Of a DNA stretch of 64,000 nucleotides, positions 33,179-44,601 are shown piece after piece. The stretch is from Microstegium vimineum (taxonomy: Eukaryota; Streptophyta; Magnoliopsida; Poales; Poaceae). Each line of letters opens with the position of its first letter. The first letter of the stretch is position 1. Under the pieces are notes generated by a model. The model ran no database searches. It saw only the letters and a program-made list of their open reading frames with translations, and was not told the origin of the DNA. The DNA lies in assembly GCA_022036555.1 (NCBI GenBank), contig CM039120.1, positions 30,529,716 through 30,593,715 on the forward strand. Direction: 5' to 3'. Made by a program: the position numbers and the translations under genes.

Positions 33179-36100
33179 CAAAATTTCTAATTTTGGATTG
33201 TGCTTAGAAAACACTAAATAAAATAAATGATTTCTATATTGATATAAAATTTTTCAAGATTAGTTTGAGTTTGTACAAATTTAGTATAGGAAAAGTGAAT
33301 TTATAAACTTTTCGAAATCAATTTGATAGGCTTTATTTGTTGTGGTGGTTGTTCGTTGCTTGTCTTGATGCATGTGAGTGTTTAAAGTTTTTAAAATGCG
33401 ATTAGTAAGTCGTTTATCGGTCTCCGGCTCGCCTCTATCTTTTTCTATAATCAAATTCAAGCTCTCTCGATCTTAATCTTTGTTTTGTACATTCCCAAGA
33501 CCCTTTGTCTCTTGATCCAAATCATTCTTTTGAGTTCATCATGCATCAATATGTCTATAAATTCCTTTCGGGAATTTTCCTGGCTTTTTTGGATCTTTTT
33601 CTTATTTATCTGTGAGCATATTCTAATTTTTATATGCTTCAAAATACTTCTTGATGAGCTCCAAATATTTTATTTGAGTTCATCATGTTCCAAAGTGTCT
33701 CAGGAATTTTCCCCAGATTTTTGGAGCCTTCGGAGTATTTTCCGTGACTTAATTATTAATTCTGGACTTTCTGGAATTATTTTATTCATGAAAATATTTA
33801 TTCCGAAAATAAATAATAAATTTCTCAATTTTCCATCGGCCCTCGAAGCCCATATGCAATAATCCTCAATAATAAATTTCAAAAGTCCATGCATTTATTT
33901 TTAATGGACTTTAATGATTAATTTTGGCCCTTAGTAAATATACACGGGTGGTGAAACATCAATTAGTATCATATCGCTAGTTGATGTTGAGGTGTGGGTC
34001 TTCCTCCCTATATATAACCAAAACCCTCATAATTGTCAATGCTGCTGAGTTTTTTATTAACCGAGCTAGTAGCTAGCGCGGCCGGCGACACGTCCGTGTT
34101 GTCCATTGAGCACCACAATCATGGGGAGATCCATCAGTTGCTAGCAACTTCATCTTTGGCGGTACATGCAGATCAATCTTATATACATTCAGTACATATG
34201 TTCCTGTCTCTGACCTACTGATCTACCATAAGCTAGCTCTTGCCTCTGTCCTGCGCGCCGATGAACTTTCCGGCGAAGCCTCCTTTAACATCGTGTTGTT
34301 CTTTGTTTTCCGGACAGCAGTGCGCCCCCTAGGGCTGGATTCGCACCCTCGAGCCCCACCTCTCACCCAGCCTGTGCCACCCCGTCTCCGTCGCGTCCTC
34401 ACAGCGGGTGCACAGCAGCAGACAGTGGTGCACGGCGGCAGTACGTGCCACTGGTGCCACTGCACCGGCCACGGCTCCATGGCCCAAGCACCCCACGTTC
34501 CGTCGACCGTCACAGCCAGGCCAGCCAAGCTTTCGGTGCAGGCCCTCCTCTCCCACGTGAAGGACATCAGAAGCAGCACCATGGCCACAGCCCTTCTCTG
34601 TACGTGACCTTCCAGGGAAGAAGAAGAGCAAGATAGAAGATGCTTTTAGTTACAAGTTTGTCATCATCTTGTTATCTCCGCGGTTTGCTCGTTTTAGATC
34701 CGTTTTGCTTCGTTTCAGCTGCGTTAGAATTGTGTCGGTTTGTTCTATATCGTAATGCTAAAATTTTTCTGTAATCTAATTATAAATTTTGTTAATCTAA
34801 ATATTAATTTAGATTAAGTTTATTCATAACAATTTAATTGAAAGCAATTTAAGTTTAATTCTATTTCACTCCGTTTAAGTTGTGTTTTATTCATATTGAT
34901 ATGATCTTTATGTTAGTGTTGATGTTTTTCATGTCATATATGGTTCTATATATAGTTAAATATTCAATTGATTGAATATGCTTGTAACTAGATATATAAT
35001 TGAAGTTAATATGGCTATTACACTTCGATGTCATATATGCTTCTAAAATATTAATTTTATATGTTTCATGCCACATGCTCTTCTATATATGTCTGTAACT
35101 AGTTCAATAACTAAATCTAAATAGATGTTTTATGCTCCGGTCTTTTGTATAGAAATATTTATATGCTCAATTGCTAAATATGCTTCTGAAATATAATTTA
35201 GTTAGTTCAAATATTCATCATATATTTCGAGCAGATGCTCTCACAAAAATATTTCTTTTGCAAAAGTAAGGTTTAACTCGCTTATAATAATTATGTGATA
35301 ATAAGATAAAATATAATTAACTTAAATATACTTTTAATTGTGCCTTATTAGTTTAAACATATCGCATACATGATAAACTTGCCTGGATGCTTTTATATAT
35401 ACTTTTCATTTGCAAATGTAAAGTTTAACTTGATTAAAATTATGTGGTGTTGTTTATAAATGAAACAAGAGTAGTTTCAACCAAGCTTTTAAATTAAAGT
35501 ATGTTATGGCTTATCTGATATTAGTCACTTTAACATAGTTCTAATCTATTAAAGTTAAATCAAACATGCCTGTTTTCTGTCATAACATAGTAAATCTTTC
35601 GATAGTTGTTTCTTATACCAATAGTTCTGTTATCGGCGTCTATTGCGTTCTCTCGACCGTAGCAGCGAGCTCTTTTTCAATATGTTGTTTTCTTTGTGTG
35701 GTGTATTGTTCTTAGTTGTCTCTTTTATTTGCTTGTATGTTGTCTATTTGTGGTGTTTGCTACGAGTAGAACGAGAACCGCTTGTGAGTGCTGAAGATCG
35801 GAAGATTATAACCCCGAAGCTGATGGTATGAGAGTTGAGCAAGTGTTTAAGGAAAGTATAGCATGTGATCTTCCTTGTTGTCCTATTCACCATAATTTAT
35901 CTAGTCATATTGCATGTGTCTAATTTGATTCCTATTAGATTTATCATAGCTTTGTTATCCTTTTACCTTGTCACCAATGGGTTTCTATGCATATGGGTAG
36001 CTTTGCTATGCTTTACAATAATGAATTATGAGATGAATCTTGATTAATGATATATGCAACGATGAGTTAAAACTGACTTTTATAGCAACATGGAATAGGA

Positions 36101-37032
36101 CCCCACTGTAGGGCAAAAGCTGAGACTTAAATGCACCCATGAGTGCTATATGGCTTTGGCTTTAGTCAAGTATGGGAGTTCAGACTAGCATGATTGTAGT
36201 TCGTGAAAGGCACCTTTGCCGAGCTGGTTGTAGGGCATGGCCTAGGGTGGTTACCGCTCCGGGAGGGTACCATCGAGTAGGGCTTTACATACCCCTTTGC
36301 ATTGGGTCCGTAGGGTCTACTACATGCTAGAAAGACTTTTTGAAAGACTTCGTAGTGTACCCTGCCGACCTTCCTTGGAAGTGGGTTAAGAGGTTGATCA
36401 CCTCGGGCGAAAGGGCAACACAGCTTGTGGGTAAAGTGTGTAACCTCTGCAAAGTGTAAATCTATCATGATAGCCGTGCTCACGGTCACGAGCGGCTCGA
36501 GAAACTCACAGTGTTAGTTACTCCTATTGTTATAACAACTTATGATGGTAAGTTTGGAGATATGAGATAAGAGATTGTTTCATTAATGATCATGTGGTTA
36601 CCAACTGGGTTAAGCATAACTAAAGCTAATTGTTGTTAAAACTTGACCAAGTTAAAAGCAACCGCAGTAAGACAGTGTTAGCATTTTGAGCTTCATAACC
36701 CTGTGTTATATTGCTGAGTACGACATGTACTTACACTTGCTTTACTTTTCAATATTGGATAAAAATCTCGGATGGGTAACAGAAGATGGAATAGTGAGTT
36801 TGCTAAGGAGTGCTAGGCATATGCAACCCCCAGTCAACTATCCCTGTGAAGTTGGAGCTTCAAGAAAGTTTAGTAATGATTCCGCTATACTCTGATGTAA
36901 GTGTTAATATATATATATGTTTTCCGCTATATAACATTTATTCTGATATTCTCCTATTCTGTTGTTGTATGTGTGGACTTCCTGGGCACACATATGGCGA
37001 GCCTGGTTTTGTTCTTAAAACCGGGTGTGACA
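33179..37032. repeat. Solo-LTR-like gypsy unit, 3.85 kb
   Basis: Ends TGTCACACTCC and GGGTGTGACA give TG...CA termini with an inverted repeat. Flanking five-mers are CTGAC (33174-33178) and CCGAC (33033-type site at 37033-37037), one mismatch. It clearly splits an E5-family LTR that continues on both sides. It is AT-rich apart from a GC-rich island at about 34050-34620. Orientation is uncertain and no protein is recognised. Confidence 0.65.
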
Positions 37033-37720
37033 CCGACGGATCGGAGGGCCGAAGGACTAGCTGTGGTGGCTAGCACTTGACATCGACAAGTGCAAGAAGA
37101 CATGGAGGTAGACTGTGTTGACCAAGTCAAGATGGCGGACGTGCAAGTAGAGCGCGAGGGACTCGTATGGAGTACGATACTTAGCTCAAGACTTGGCAAC
37201 CGACCAAGCGAGGACGCGGTGGCACGTGTCGAGCGGTTTCCGAGTTTGGGCCTCAAAACTCGAAGTTTGGTGGTTGAGCCCCAAAACCACCAACGGGAGG
37301 TTTTCTAGTTTGGGCCTCAAAACTCGGAGTTTGGTGGTTGAGCCCCAAAACCACCGGCAGACGATTTCCGAGTTTGGGCCTCAAAACTCGGGGTTCGATG
37401 GTTGAGTCGAAAGCCACCGGTGGACCGGTTTACGGGTTTGGGCCTCAAACCTGGGTGGAGCTTCGGAGGAAGCAGGGGCGGCACGTGGCAGAATCCTGAA
37501 GGTTGCGTCGAGGCGATGACAAGTTCGGGCAGGAAGCGGAGTCGTACGATCAAGTCAAAATAAATATCTGCTGAGTTGGATTGGAGTGTCTCGGGACTAG
37601 GTAATTCGCTCATGTATCTAGGCGGTGTTTTGGAAATGTCCAAATGCGCTGTTAAATAAGGATGATGGGGCGCTTAGCACCCTCACCTCTTTCATTCCCT
37701 CATTTTCTCCCTCCCAAAAG
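37033..37720 (+). repeat. E5-family LTR, continuation, truncated
   Basis: It continues the LTR begun at 32921: the GGACTAGCTGTGGTGGCTAG, GACATGGAGGTAGAC and GCACGTGGCAGAATCCTGAAG blocks match 47270-47600. It ends near 37720 at the point corresponding to about 47800 in E5, so the 3' half is missing. Confidence 0.7.
37241..37460 (+). repeat. 64-bp tandem repeat of paired hairpins, about 3.5 copies
   Basis: AGTTTGGGCCTCAAAACTCG-type units begin near 37243, 37307, 37371 and 37435, exactly 64 bp apart. Each unit holds two imperfect palindromes (CGAGTTTGGGCCTCAAAACT and GGTGGTTGAGCCCCAAAACC). Diverged copies lie in other members of this LTR family at 47421-47550, 56840-56965 and, inverted, 39025-39165. 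Confidence 0.8.
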
Positions 37721-37732
37721 TGATTAGTATAA

Positions 37733-38708
37733 CAAAAAGGATAAATACAAATTTTGCGCTAGCACTACCAAAAGTTGCAAGCCACCTACCCACAATTCTA
37801 GTTACTAGCTAAAGGATATCACACAAGAGAAAGCTAGATAGATAAATTGATAAACAAGGCTAAACTAGGCAAGATGATATACAAGATAACTATGGTACTC
37901 TACTTTGCAAGAATGTAATCAAATAATAGCAAAGAGGAGAGTTGGGAGGGTTATACCAATGCAAAGAGAGAATATAACCAATATACCAATAGCACAAATG
38001 AAATCCTCAGCAAGAAGGTTGACACAATGATTTTTACCGAGGTTAACTTGCTTGTCGGCAAGCTAGCCCTCGTTGTAGCGATACACCTACTTGGTGATTC
38101 ATGTGCTAATAGGCTTGAGATACCTAACCCGCTACCAGGTGCCACTCAATCAACACAAGATAGAGATCCACAAGCTACAAGCAATCCACTAGAGACGTCT
38201 TTCGTGAATCTCCCATGGGGAAGGCTCAAGAACCCCTCACAATCCAATGATCAGAGCCGGAGACAATCACCAAACCTCCGCTCAACGATCCTGCTGCTCC
38301 AAGTCATCTAGGAGTCAACAAACTCCAAGAATAACAAGAGAAATCCACAACAATGCAAGCCCAAGTGCCACTATATGCTTAAACACAATGCACATGTATA
38401 GATCACCTAGTGACACTTGACAACCGAGTCACTAAGCATTTCTCCTATCTTAACAGTACGGCTATCAATCCTAAATGCACTTACACCCTCTATGGTGTCT
38501 TTAGTGCCAAAACAAAAGAACATATAGCTTTATACCTTTGCGTTGATTCATCCTTGTGTTTCTCTCTTTCTTTTCTTCAAGTTGTGCACTGGATCCATCA
38601 CTTTCCATCTTTGCTCCACAACTCGAAGTGTACCAACCTATCTCATATTATCCCTCTAGAGACAATAGGTTAGTAGCATAGGTTTCATTAATTACACAAA
38701 ATCAAATA
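37733..38708 (-). repeat. Partial E1/E4-type Sirevirus LTR
   Basis: It matches the E1 LTR (about 4560-6366), for example TTCTAGTTACTAGC, TTTTTACCGAGGTTAACTTG, GATCCACAAG and the end TTTCATTAATTACACAAAAT. The part equivalent to the LTR 3' end is missing, as is most of the CCGGA-rich middle. The outer TG has decayed. Confidence 0.65.
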
Positions 38709-39621
38709 CGGGCTTTCAAGTAGCAAGATAAACTAGTTGAGGATGAGGATAAGGAAAGGGAAAACCTAGGAAAATAGGTGGGAGATTGAAAATGCAAGAG
38801 ATAAGAATGAGGATACACCTTCATTCTTATTTAACGGGTCTATTGGACATTTTCAAATAGCCCCCTTATACATGAGAAAACCACCTAGGCCTAAGACATT
38901 GTCATCCAACTCTCCAAAACCTTCTCCTTCATCTTGATCGGACGACCCCACTTCCTCTTTGCACTTGTTGTTGCCTCAATGCAACCTTCAAGATTTTTCC
39001 ACGTGCCATCCCTGCTTCCTCGGAAGTTCCGCCCGGGTTTTGAGGCCCAAACCCGTAAAACCGCCACCGATGGTTTTGAGCCCAAACCACGAAACCCCGG
39101 TTTTGAGGCACAAACCCGCAAACCGTCGTCCCGATGGTTTTGAGGCCTGAACTGTCAAACCGCTTGTGAGTAGCGTACTCCATACACGTCCCCCACTTCG
39201 ACACGTGTCACTGCGTCCTGAACTTCCCGAGCACCAAGTCCTCTGGAACCTTCCCGCTCGACTTGCTTGCTCGCTATCTTGACTTGGTCAACATGGTCTA
39301 CCTCCATGTACTCTTGCACTTGTTGATGCCAAGTTCCAGCCACCATGGCTAGTCCTTCAGCCCTCCGGTCCGTCAGTACATGCCTCATGTCCGCCCTTCT
39401 CCACTCCCGGTCCATTGGCACGACACGTCTCTACTTGAACTTCACCTTGCCATTGACTACCACCTCCAGACTCGACACCAGCACAACACAAGCCAAGAAC
39501 ATACACACTCCTGCTTTCGCAGTAGGTTAGATGTAACATGCTCCATCTGAAATGCTTCATGTTGGCAATCACTCATCATAAAAACTGAACATCATGGGCA
39601 CTTATCAACCATGTGTTCGCA
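38709..39621 (-). repeat. E5-family LTR, 5' half in inverse orientation
   Basis: The minus strand starts TGCGAACACATGG at 39621 and runs through the hairpin blocks (39025-39165) and GCACGTGG to AACCTAGG near 38766. It ends near 38709, about the same LTR position where the plus-strand copy stops near 37720. The two halves thus face each other around the LTR at 37733-38708. Confidence 0.7.
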
Positions 39622-40380
39622 CCAAGTCACCACGTGTGTGGGGCACATTTCAAGCCCGCATGCGTGGGATGGAGAGGTGAGAAGCCTGTCATCAATCATG
39701 ATAAATTGGTCGTCGGATAAGATTTTGTGTTTCATTAACCCTTGATTTTAATGGAGACAAATGTTTTTTGTATCTTTTGGGTGCACAATACTTGAAGGCT
39801 CTCAACGAGGGGCATTTTCTTGGGAGGACCTAATGTAATTTTGATTGGTCCATTGTCTATGTATTTTTTGGGTGCACAATGCTTGAAGGCTCTCCTCGGG
39901 TGACATTTTCCTAGGAGGACCTAGTATAATTTTGATTGATCCATTATAGTAGAGATGAGTGGGAAAATGTTTAGAGTTATGCTAATATGATATATAGGTC
40001 AATTCATGGTTGTTTAATCTAGAAAAAATTCATGTGAATTCACCTCTCTTGTCACCTCCTGAATCCCTAATTTTGTTCTTTTTGTGAATTTTTGTCATTT
40101 TTCTTTTGTGATTTTTGGATCTATGTGATGTATGATTTCCTAAAGTCATTTTGATTGGTTTTGGGGTCCTTGGAACTTGGCCAAATCTTTGCTTGAAGCT
40201 TAGCTCTCATCTCTTTAGTTCCTCTCTCAAAAAATGCCCATTCCTAGTTTCTTTTGGTCAATTTCTTGAAGATCTTTGTGTTGTAGTTTTTTATGTTCTT
40301 GATTTGTTTTTATGTTCTATGAGGCATTTGGAACATACATAGACACCTCCTTGAATAGATATTTTCTAGGAGCACCTAAT
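39622..40380. other. Unassigned DNA with a two-copy 91-bp tandem repeat
   Basis: GTGCACAATACTTGAAGGCT at 39781 recurs at 39872, as do GGACCTA.T.TAATTTTGAT and TTGATTGGTCCATT. The repeat therefore spans about 39765-39946. No gene is seen in the rest. Confidence 0.55.
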
Positions 40381-41153
40381 TATCAATTAGAGGTTTTGGG
40401 CTAAGGCCCAAATAACGATTCTAAATAAATCTCAAAGGCCCACTCACACATGTATGGCATGGTGGGGGGACTTTAGTCCCACATTGCCTATCTAGAAGGA
40501 GTGAGACCTCCTTAAAGAGGTGAGCTCACTTCTTCTAGTTGAGCAATGAATGAGGAGAGGAAAGGAAGAAACACACGCGCGCGCTTGCTCGCCTCGCCTC
40601 GTCGGGCCGGGCGGTGCAGTGCCAATGGGCACGTACACACGACATGCGCGTGAATGGTCCGACAATTTCCCGTCCCGATCTTGCGGGTGCGCGACTTCCT
40701 TTTGCTGCTCTAAATTTTTGCATGCATGGAGAAAATTGCGCTGGCCAATTTTGGCAAGCAATTAATCTCATATTATGGTAATTGCACTAATGGCAGGTCA
40801 ATTACCGTAATGCTGTGATTGAGCGGCTAATTGCTTCCCTTAGTCGTGCCCCCGTGTATAAATAAAGGGCGAGACGTCGCCCTCAGTACGAGTTGATTCT
40901 CATCCTGTCCACTACACTGCGCTGCTGCCATTCTTCCCAATCCCGTCGCCGACGTGCCATCGGCACCGGGAGAGCAGGCTCCGGAGCCGGTGTCTCGCAT
41001 CCCTACATGGGGTAGGGGACGTATCAGGTTTTTGGGAAGCGCCGTCGCGACTGCTCGCTGGATGTCTTCTTCCCTCTACGTCGTCGACGCCGTCTTCTTC
41101 CATCGACGCCACCGACGTCGTCTTTTTCCCTCGACGCCATCGATCTGCACCTC
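40381..41153 (+). repeat. LTR-like fragment, copia type suspected
   Basis: The sequence GGGACTTTAGTCCCACATTG (palindromic GGGACTTTAGTCCC near 40470) is typical of some plant LTRs. It is followed by a GC-rich tract, a TATA box (TATAAATA, 40857-40864) and a C/G-rich leader. Boundaries were not found. Confidence 0.35.
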
Positions 41154-42012
41154 TATTGACACCTCTTAAGTATCAATTCTAAGTGTCAACTAAACAGAAG
41201 AAAGGATATATTTGCAACACACCACCTAGACATAGGGTTTTAACTAACAGAATTCCACGAGTTTTGGTGTTTATCTGTTTCTGCAGGGAGACAACTACAA
41301 AAGAGCAAAAGAGGCCCACAAGTAAGGATTACATAGACACATAACACCTTCGAACGAAAAAGAGCAATCTAGAAGACTCCAGAACCAACCCCTAGGAAGG
41401 AGGGGTCCACCTGTCAGCAGGGTAGGGCGGCCGCCCAAGGCTCAGAGCCACGCAGGCTCCGCCTCGTGGATTAGGGTTCCACCACCTTTGAGGTTTAATC
41501 TAAACCCTTCATTAAGGTCAGTTTGATCCGACGACTGACAATCATTTGAGGGGGCTATATAAGGAGGACCCCTGCCCCCTAGCTAAAGGCAATCCATTAT
41601 TCATTTGCATATTTTCCAGAGAGAATTCGCCAGAGAGGATCCCTTATGGATCTATTCTCTAGGGATTAGCAATCAAGAGAAACTATCCTTAGTTTCTATG
41701 TGCGATTAGAGTTTACTCTTCTAGATTGAGAGAGTTAGAGTGGAGGTGTGGATTGGAGGAAGTCCAGCCTGTCGATGTCTCCTCTCCGGTTTGTACCTGC
41801 GGGATCAAGTCTTCTAACCCGAGGCTTGCTCCTAGGATTTCTTCGGTATTTTGACTTCTAATTCTAGTAAGTTCACTGTTGTATTATTCTTTGGTTTGTG
41901 AGTTTACTTTATTCTCTTCGCGTAGAGAGTAGGGTAATCATCTCTAGCGTAAACGTGGTGTTTGGGCTAGGATACTCATAGATATCCCCTGTCTAGCCAG
42001 ATTTGTGGTAGT
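41154..42012 (+). repeat. LTR-like fragment, gypsy type suspected
   Basis: It begins TATTGACACC, carries a TATA box (CTATATAAGG, 41555-41564) and a leader-like stretch, and runs to the element B LTR at 42013. No protein or partner LTR is seen. Confidence 0.35.
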
Positions 42013-42498
42013 TGTCGACGGAATATGCGTCGCAGTCTACCTAGGGGGTACCCTACAGTAGTAGATTGTAGGTGGAGGTGTGGCGACGATGATCAAGCGT
42101 AACACAGAGAGCGTAGACACGGCGATTTAGACAGGTTCGGGCCGACAAATCACCGTCATACCCTACGTCCTATGTTTTGATGGCTAGATTGATCTGAGTA
42201 TTAGGTTACAAGATCTATAGATGATCTGAGAGAGAGTTTTTGGAGGGGGGCCCCGCTCTCCTTATATAGCCAGTGAGCAGGGTTACAGTTTCCATATCCT
42301 AACAGATTACGATCGGTCCCTTTAGGCAAGGGATCCGAGCCTATCTACTAGGATCTTCCTTGGCGAACAAGACTTCTTCGGAGTCCTTGGCGAGCACGAC
42401 GAGCTGGTCGCGTGCCGCAAGGTCTCGTGGGCTGGGCCGTCTTCTAGTTGGTAGGCCCATAAGATCCCTGGGGATATGCCGAGGTAATATCCCCAACA
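42013..42498 (-). repeat. Element B 3' LTR, 486 bp
   Basis: On the plus strand it runs from TGTCGACGG to CCCCAACA. On the minus strand it starts TGTTGGGGATAT, with the TATA box (GCTATATAAG) at 42270-42261. It is closely similar to 19562-20058 in inverse orientation. Confidence 0.75.
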
Positions 42499-43560
42499 AG
42501 TCCCCGAGCACGTTATATTCTTCGGGCGAGCCTGCAATATTGTCCTTGGAGGTGTTCAGCTGGTCGCCATCATGCGTCGTGGTCGTCGTGAAGCCCCGAC
42601 CAGGCTCCCTGGTCGAGGTGCTGATCGGAGAAGCCTCCCGACCAGGGCGGGCTGGTCGAGATCGTCGTAGCGTGATGGGCGAGCTGGTCGCCTCGTCGGG
42701 TGCTGCGGTTGCTTGTTAGGAGGATGTGACGTGCTGAAGAAGAAAGAACTTTTGAAAAGTCCTTCCCTAGTGAAGTGTACCCACTTAGGCTCTGCAAGGA
42801 CAATACAAAAAATAGCAAAGCTTTGTCGAGAATAAAATCAGTACATTCACCGCGAGGTGAAGTGTACCCACTTAGGCTCTACAAGGACAATACAAAAAGT
42901 AGCAGGTGAAGTATGCACGTGGTCACATGCTTTATAAAAAGATGCATAAGGTATGTAAAATGAAGCAAGAGTTTGAAAAACGACAGCGAATACCCGTAGT
43001 CCCCGAGCCTGATGTAAGAAACTAGAAGCTTCTTGTATCGGGATCAGATACTTGAAAATTGAAAAACTGAAATGTGAGTTTAGTGAGAAATGACTGCGAA
43101 TGCCCGTAGTCCCCGAGCCTGATGTGAGGAGCTGGAGGCTTTCTTGTAGTAGGATCATGTTGCTTGATTCATAGTCCCCGGGTGTTGTCCTTCTTTTTCG
43201 CCGCCCTTCTGTGCCATGGCCACAGTCCCCGAGCCTTGCTCGGTGTGACTTTGGACAAAGTCCCCGAGCCTGGTCGGGAATGCGACTAGGCAGCCGAGTC
43301 ATGGTTGCTGTCGACGGAGTCCCCGAGTGTGGTCACACCGCAAGCTTTACGGGTCTCGCCGACCAGGATACTATAGCCATGTTACTGTGGCTGCACAAAA
43401 ACAGATTATAACAAAGTTGCGGTCCAGTCCTCTGGTGATATTCAAAAAACCATTAGCCGTAAATTGGGGGAATTATCTAGAAGTAAATATATAAGGGAGA
43501 ATGGAAAGGGAGTAAATGGGCCGAATTAACCACGCAGTTACTGGCCCGTGTTTGAGGCGC
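42499..43560 (-). other. Element B region before the 3' LTR with reiterated PPT-like motifs
   Basis: AGTCCCCGAGC (inverse GCTCGGGGACT) recurs near 42499, 42998, 43108, 43172, 43223, 43260 and 43319. The first copy abuts the LTR as the PPT. GTGAAGTGTACCCACTTAGG occurs twice (near 42771 and 42857). No gene is seen. Confidence 0.6.
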
Positions 43561-43640
43561 ACAGAGTGGGCATCATGGCGGTTCCGTATTCGATCGTTGC
43601 AGTTTCCCAAAAATCCTGGAAGGTGAAGCTCCGCGCCACT

Positions 43641-43650
43641 CGGTATAAAG
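43641..43650 (+). promoter_or_regulatory. TATA box of the element B F-box gene
   Basis: CGGTATAAAG lies about 170 nt before the F-box ATG, within a block conserved with element A (GGCGGTTCCGTATT near 43579). Confidence 0.55.
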
Positions 43651-43815
43651 GAGAACGGGAAGGGTCGCGTCTGATTGCCTTACAGAGTGCGCCAACGATT
43701 CTGTGCTATTTATTCTTGTGATCTTGAGAGGATTTCCATCCAAATCTCCACGCTTGCTGGCCGCGAAGGGTGATCGAAGAGTATAGGGGATTCGTCGGTA
43801 CTAGGGTTTTTGTCG

Positions 43816-44601
43816 ATGGAGATGGAGGGTGGCGGTGCGCGCCCTGCGGTGGGTTTCACTGCCTTGCTGGCTCTGCCGGAGGACCTGATCTTCCGGATTC
43901 TTCTTCGTGCGATCGATGACGGCGACAATGTGCGTGAGTATGTGAAGATTCGCTCGGTCTGTCATCTCTTCTGTGACTTTTGCGATGATGCTTCGACGAT
44001 TCGGCTCTTGTCCTTTCGGCGTGTCCAGGATTATTGCCGGCCCTACTTCCCTTGTTTGGAGACTGCCTTCGAGCAGCGCTTTCTTGAGGCTGATCACCCC
44101 GAAGCGTTGTTTTTTTGTGGTTTGGAGAGATTGATGTTGTGGGGGACAGATCCTGATGGGCAGTTGCTTATCAAGCGAGCGGTGGCTGCTGGGGATGAGG
44201 TTGCGATGTATTTCAGAGCCATGATGTTGTATTATGCTAATTCGGCGAACTCGGAGAAGCTTGCTATCATCGAACGTCTCAATGGAGGTGCCCTTCCAGA
44301 TGGTCAGTTTTGTGATCGAGGTTTGCGTAGTCTTCGGGAGCGATCTTGTGACAATATTCACATCATCTGGCGGCGGCGGCGGTGGATTCATGCCCCGGAG
44401 GATGTGCCGGATTTAGTCGTCGTCGCCGGTCCTCATCTGTGCATCTGGAACGAGTGCCGCCGTTTTGGTCCACCAGGCAACAATATGCCTAGGATCATCA
44501 TGTACTATAGCTGGCAATGTCAACTTCAACATGAGTTTGATCTCTGGACTAGGCATATTAGTGAGGTCGTTGGTTATCGCATCAGTAGAATGAAGTTGTA
44601 A
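43816..44601 (+). CDS. F-box protein (At2g35280/At1g67623-like) carried by element B
   Basis: An intact single-exon frame of 261 residues, ATG 43816 to TAA. The F-box is at about residues 20-60 (LPEDLIFRILLRAIDDGDNV, then IRSVCHLFCDFCDD). A helical Sel1-like region follows (DPDGQLLIKRAVAAGDEVAM, about 110-150). A C-terminal patch NMPRIIMYYSWQCQLQHEF is typical of the plant At2g35280/At1g67623-like F-box family. F-box proteins usually recruit substrates to SCF ubiquitin ligases through SKP1; that role here is inferred. The gene lies antisense to the host element, in the place occupied by the gag-like gene in element A, under a promoter conserved between them. It may be a captured host gene. 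Confidence 0.8.
   Translation: MEMEGGGARPAVGFTALLALPEDLIFRILLRAIDDGDNVREYVKIRSVCHLFCDFCDDASTIRLLSFRRVQDYCRPYFPCLETAFEQRFLEADHPEALFFCGLERLMLWGTDPDGQLLIKRAVAAGDEVAMYFRAMMLYYANSANSEKLAIIERLNGGALPDGQFCDRGLRSLRERSCDNIHIIWRRRRWIHAPEDVPDLVVVAGPHLCIWNECRRFGPPGNNMPRIIMYYSWQCQLQHEFDLWTRHISEVVGYRISRMKL

Noticed and set aside
43801..44391. 196-codon minus-strand frame opposite the F-box gene
   Set aside because: It is a composition shadow of the F-box frame, with low-complexity content and no recognisable domain.
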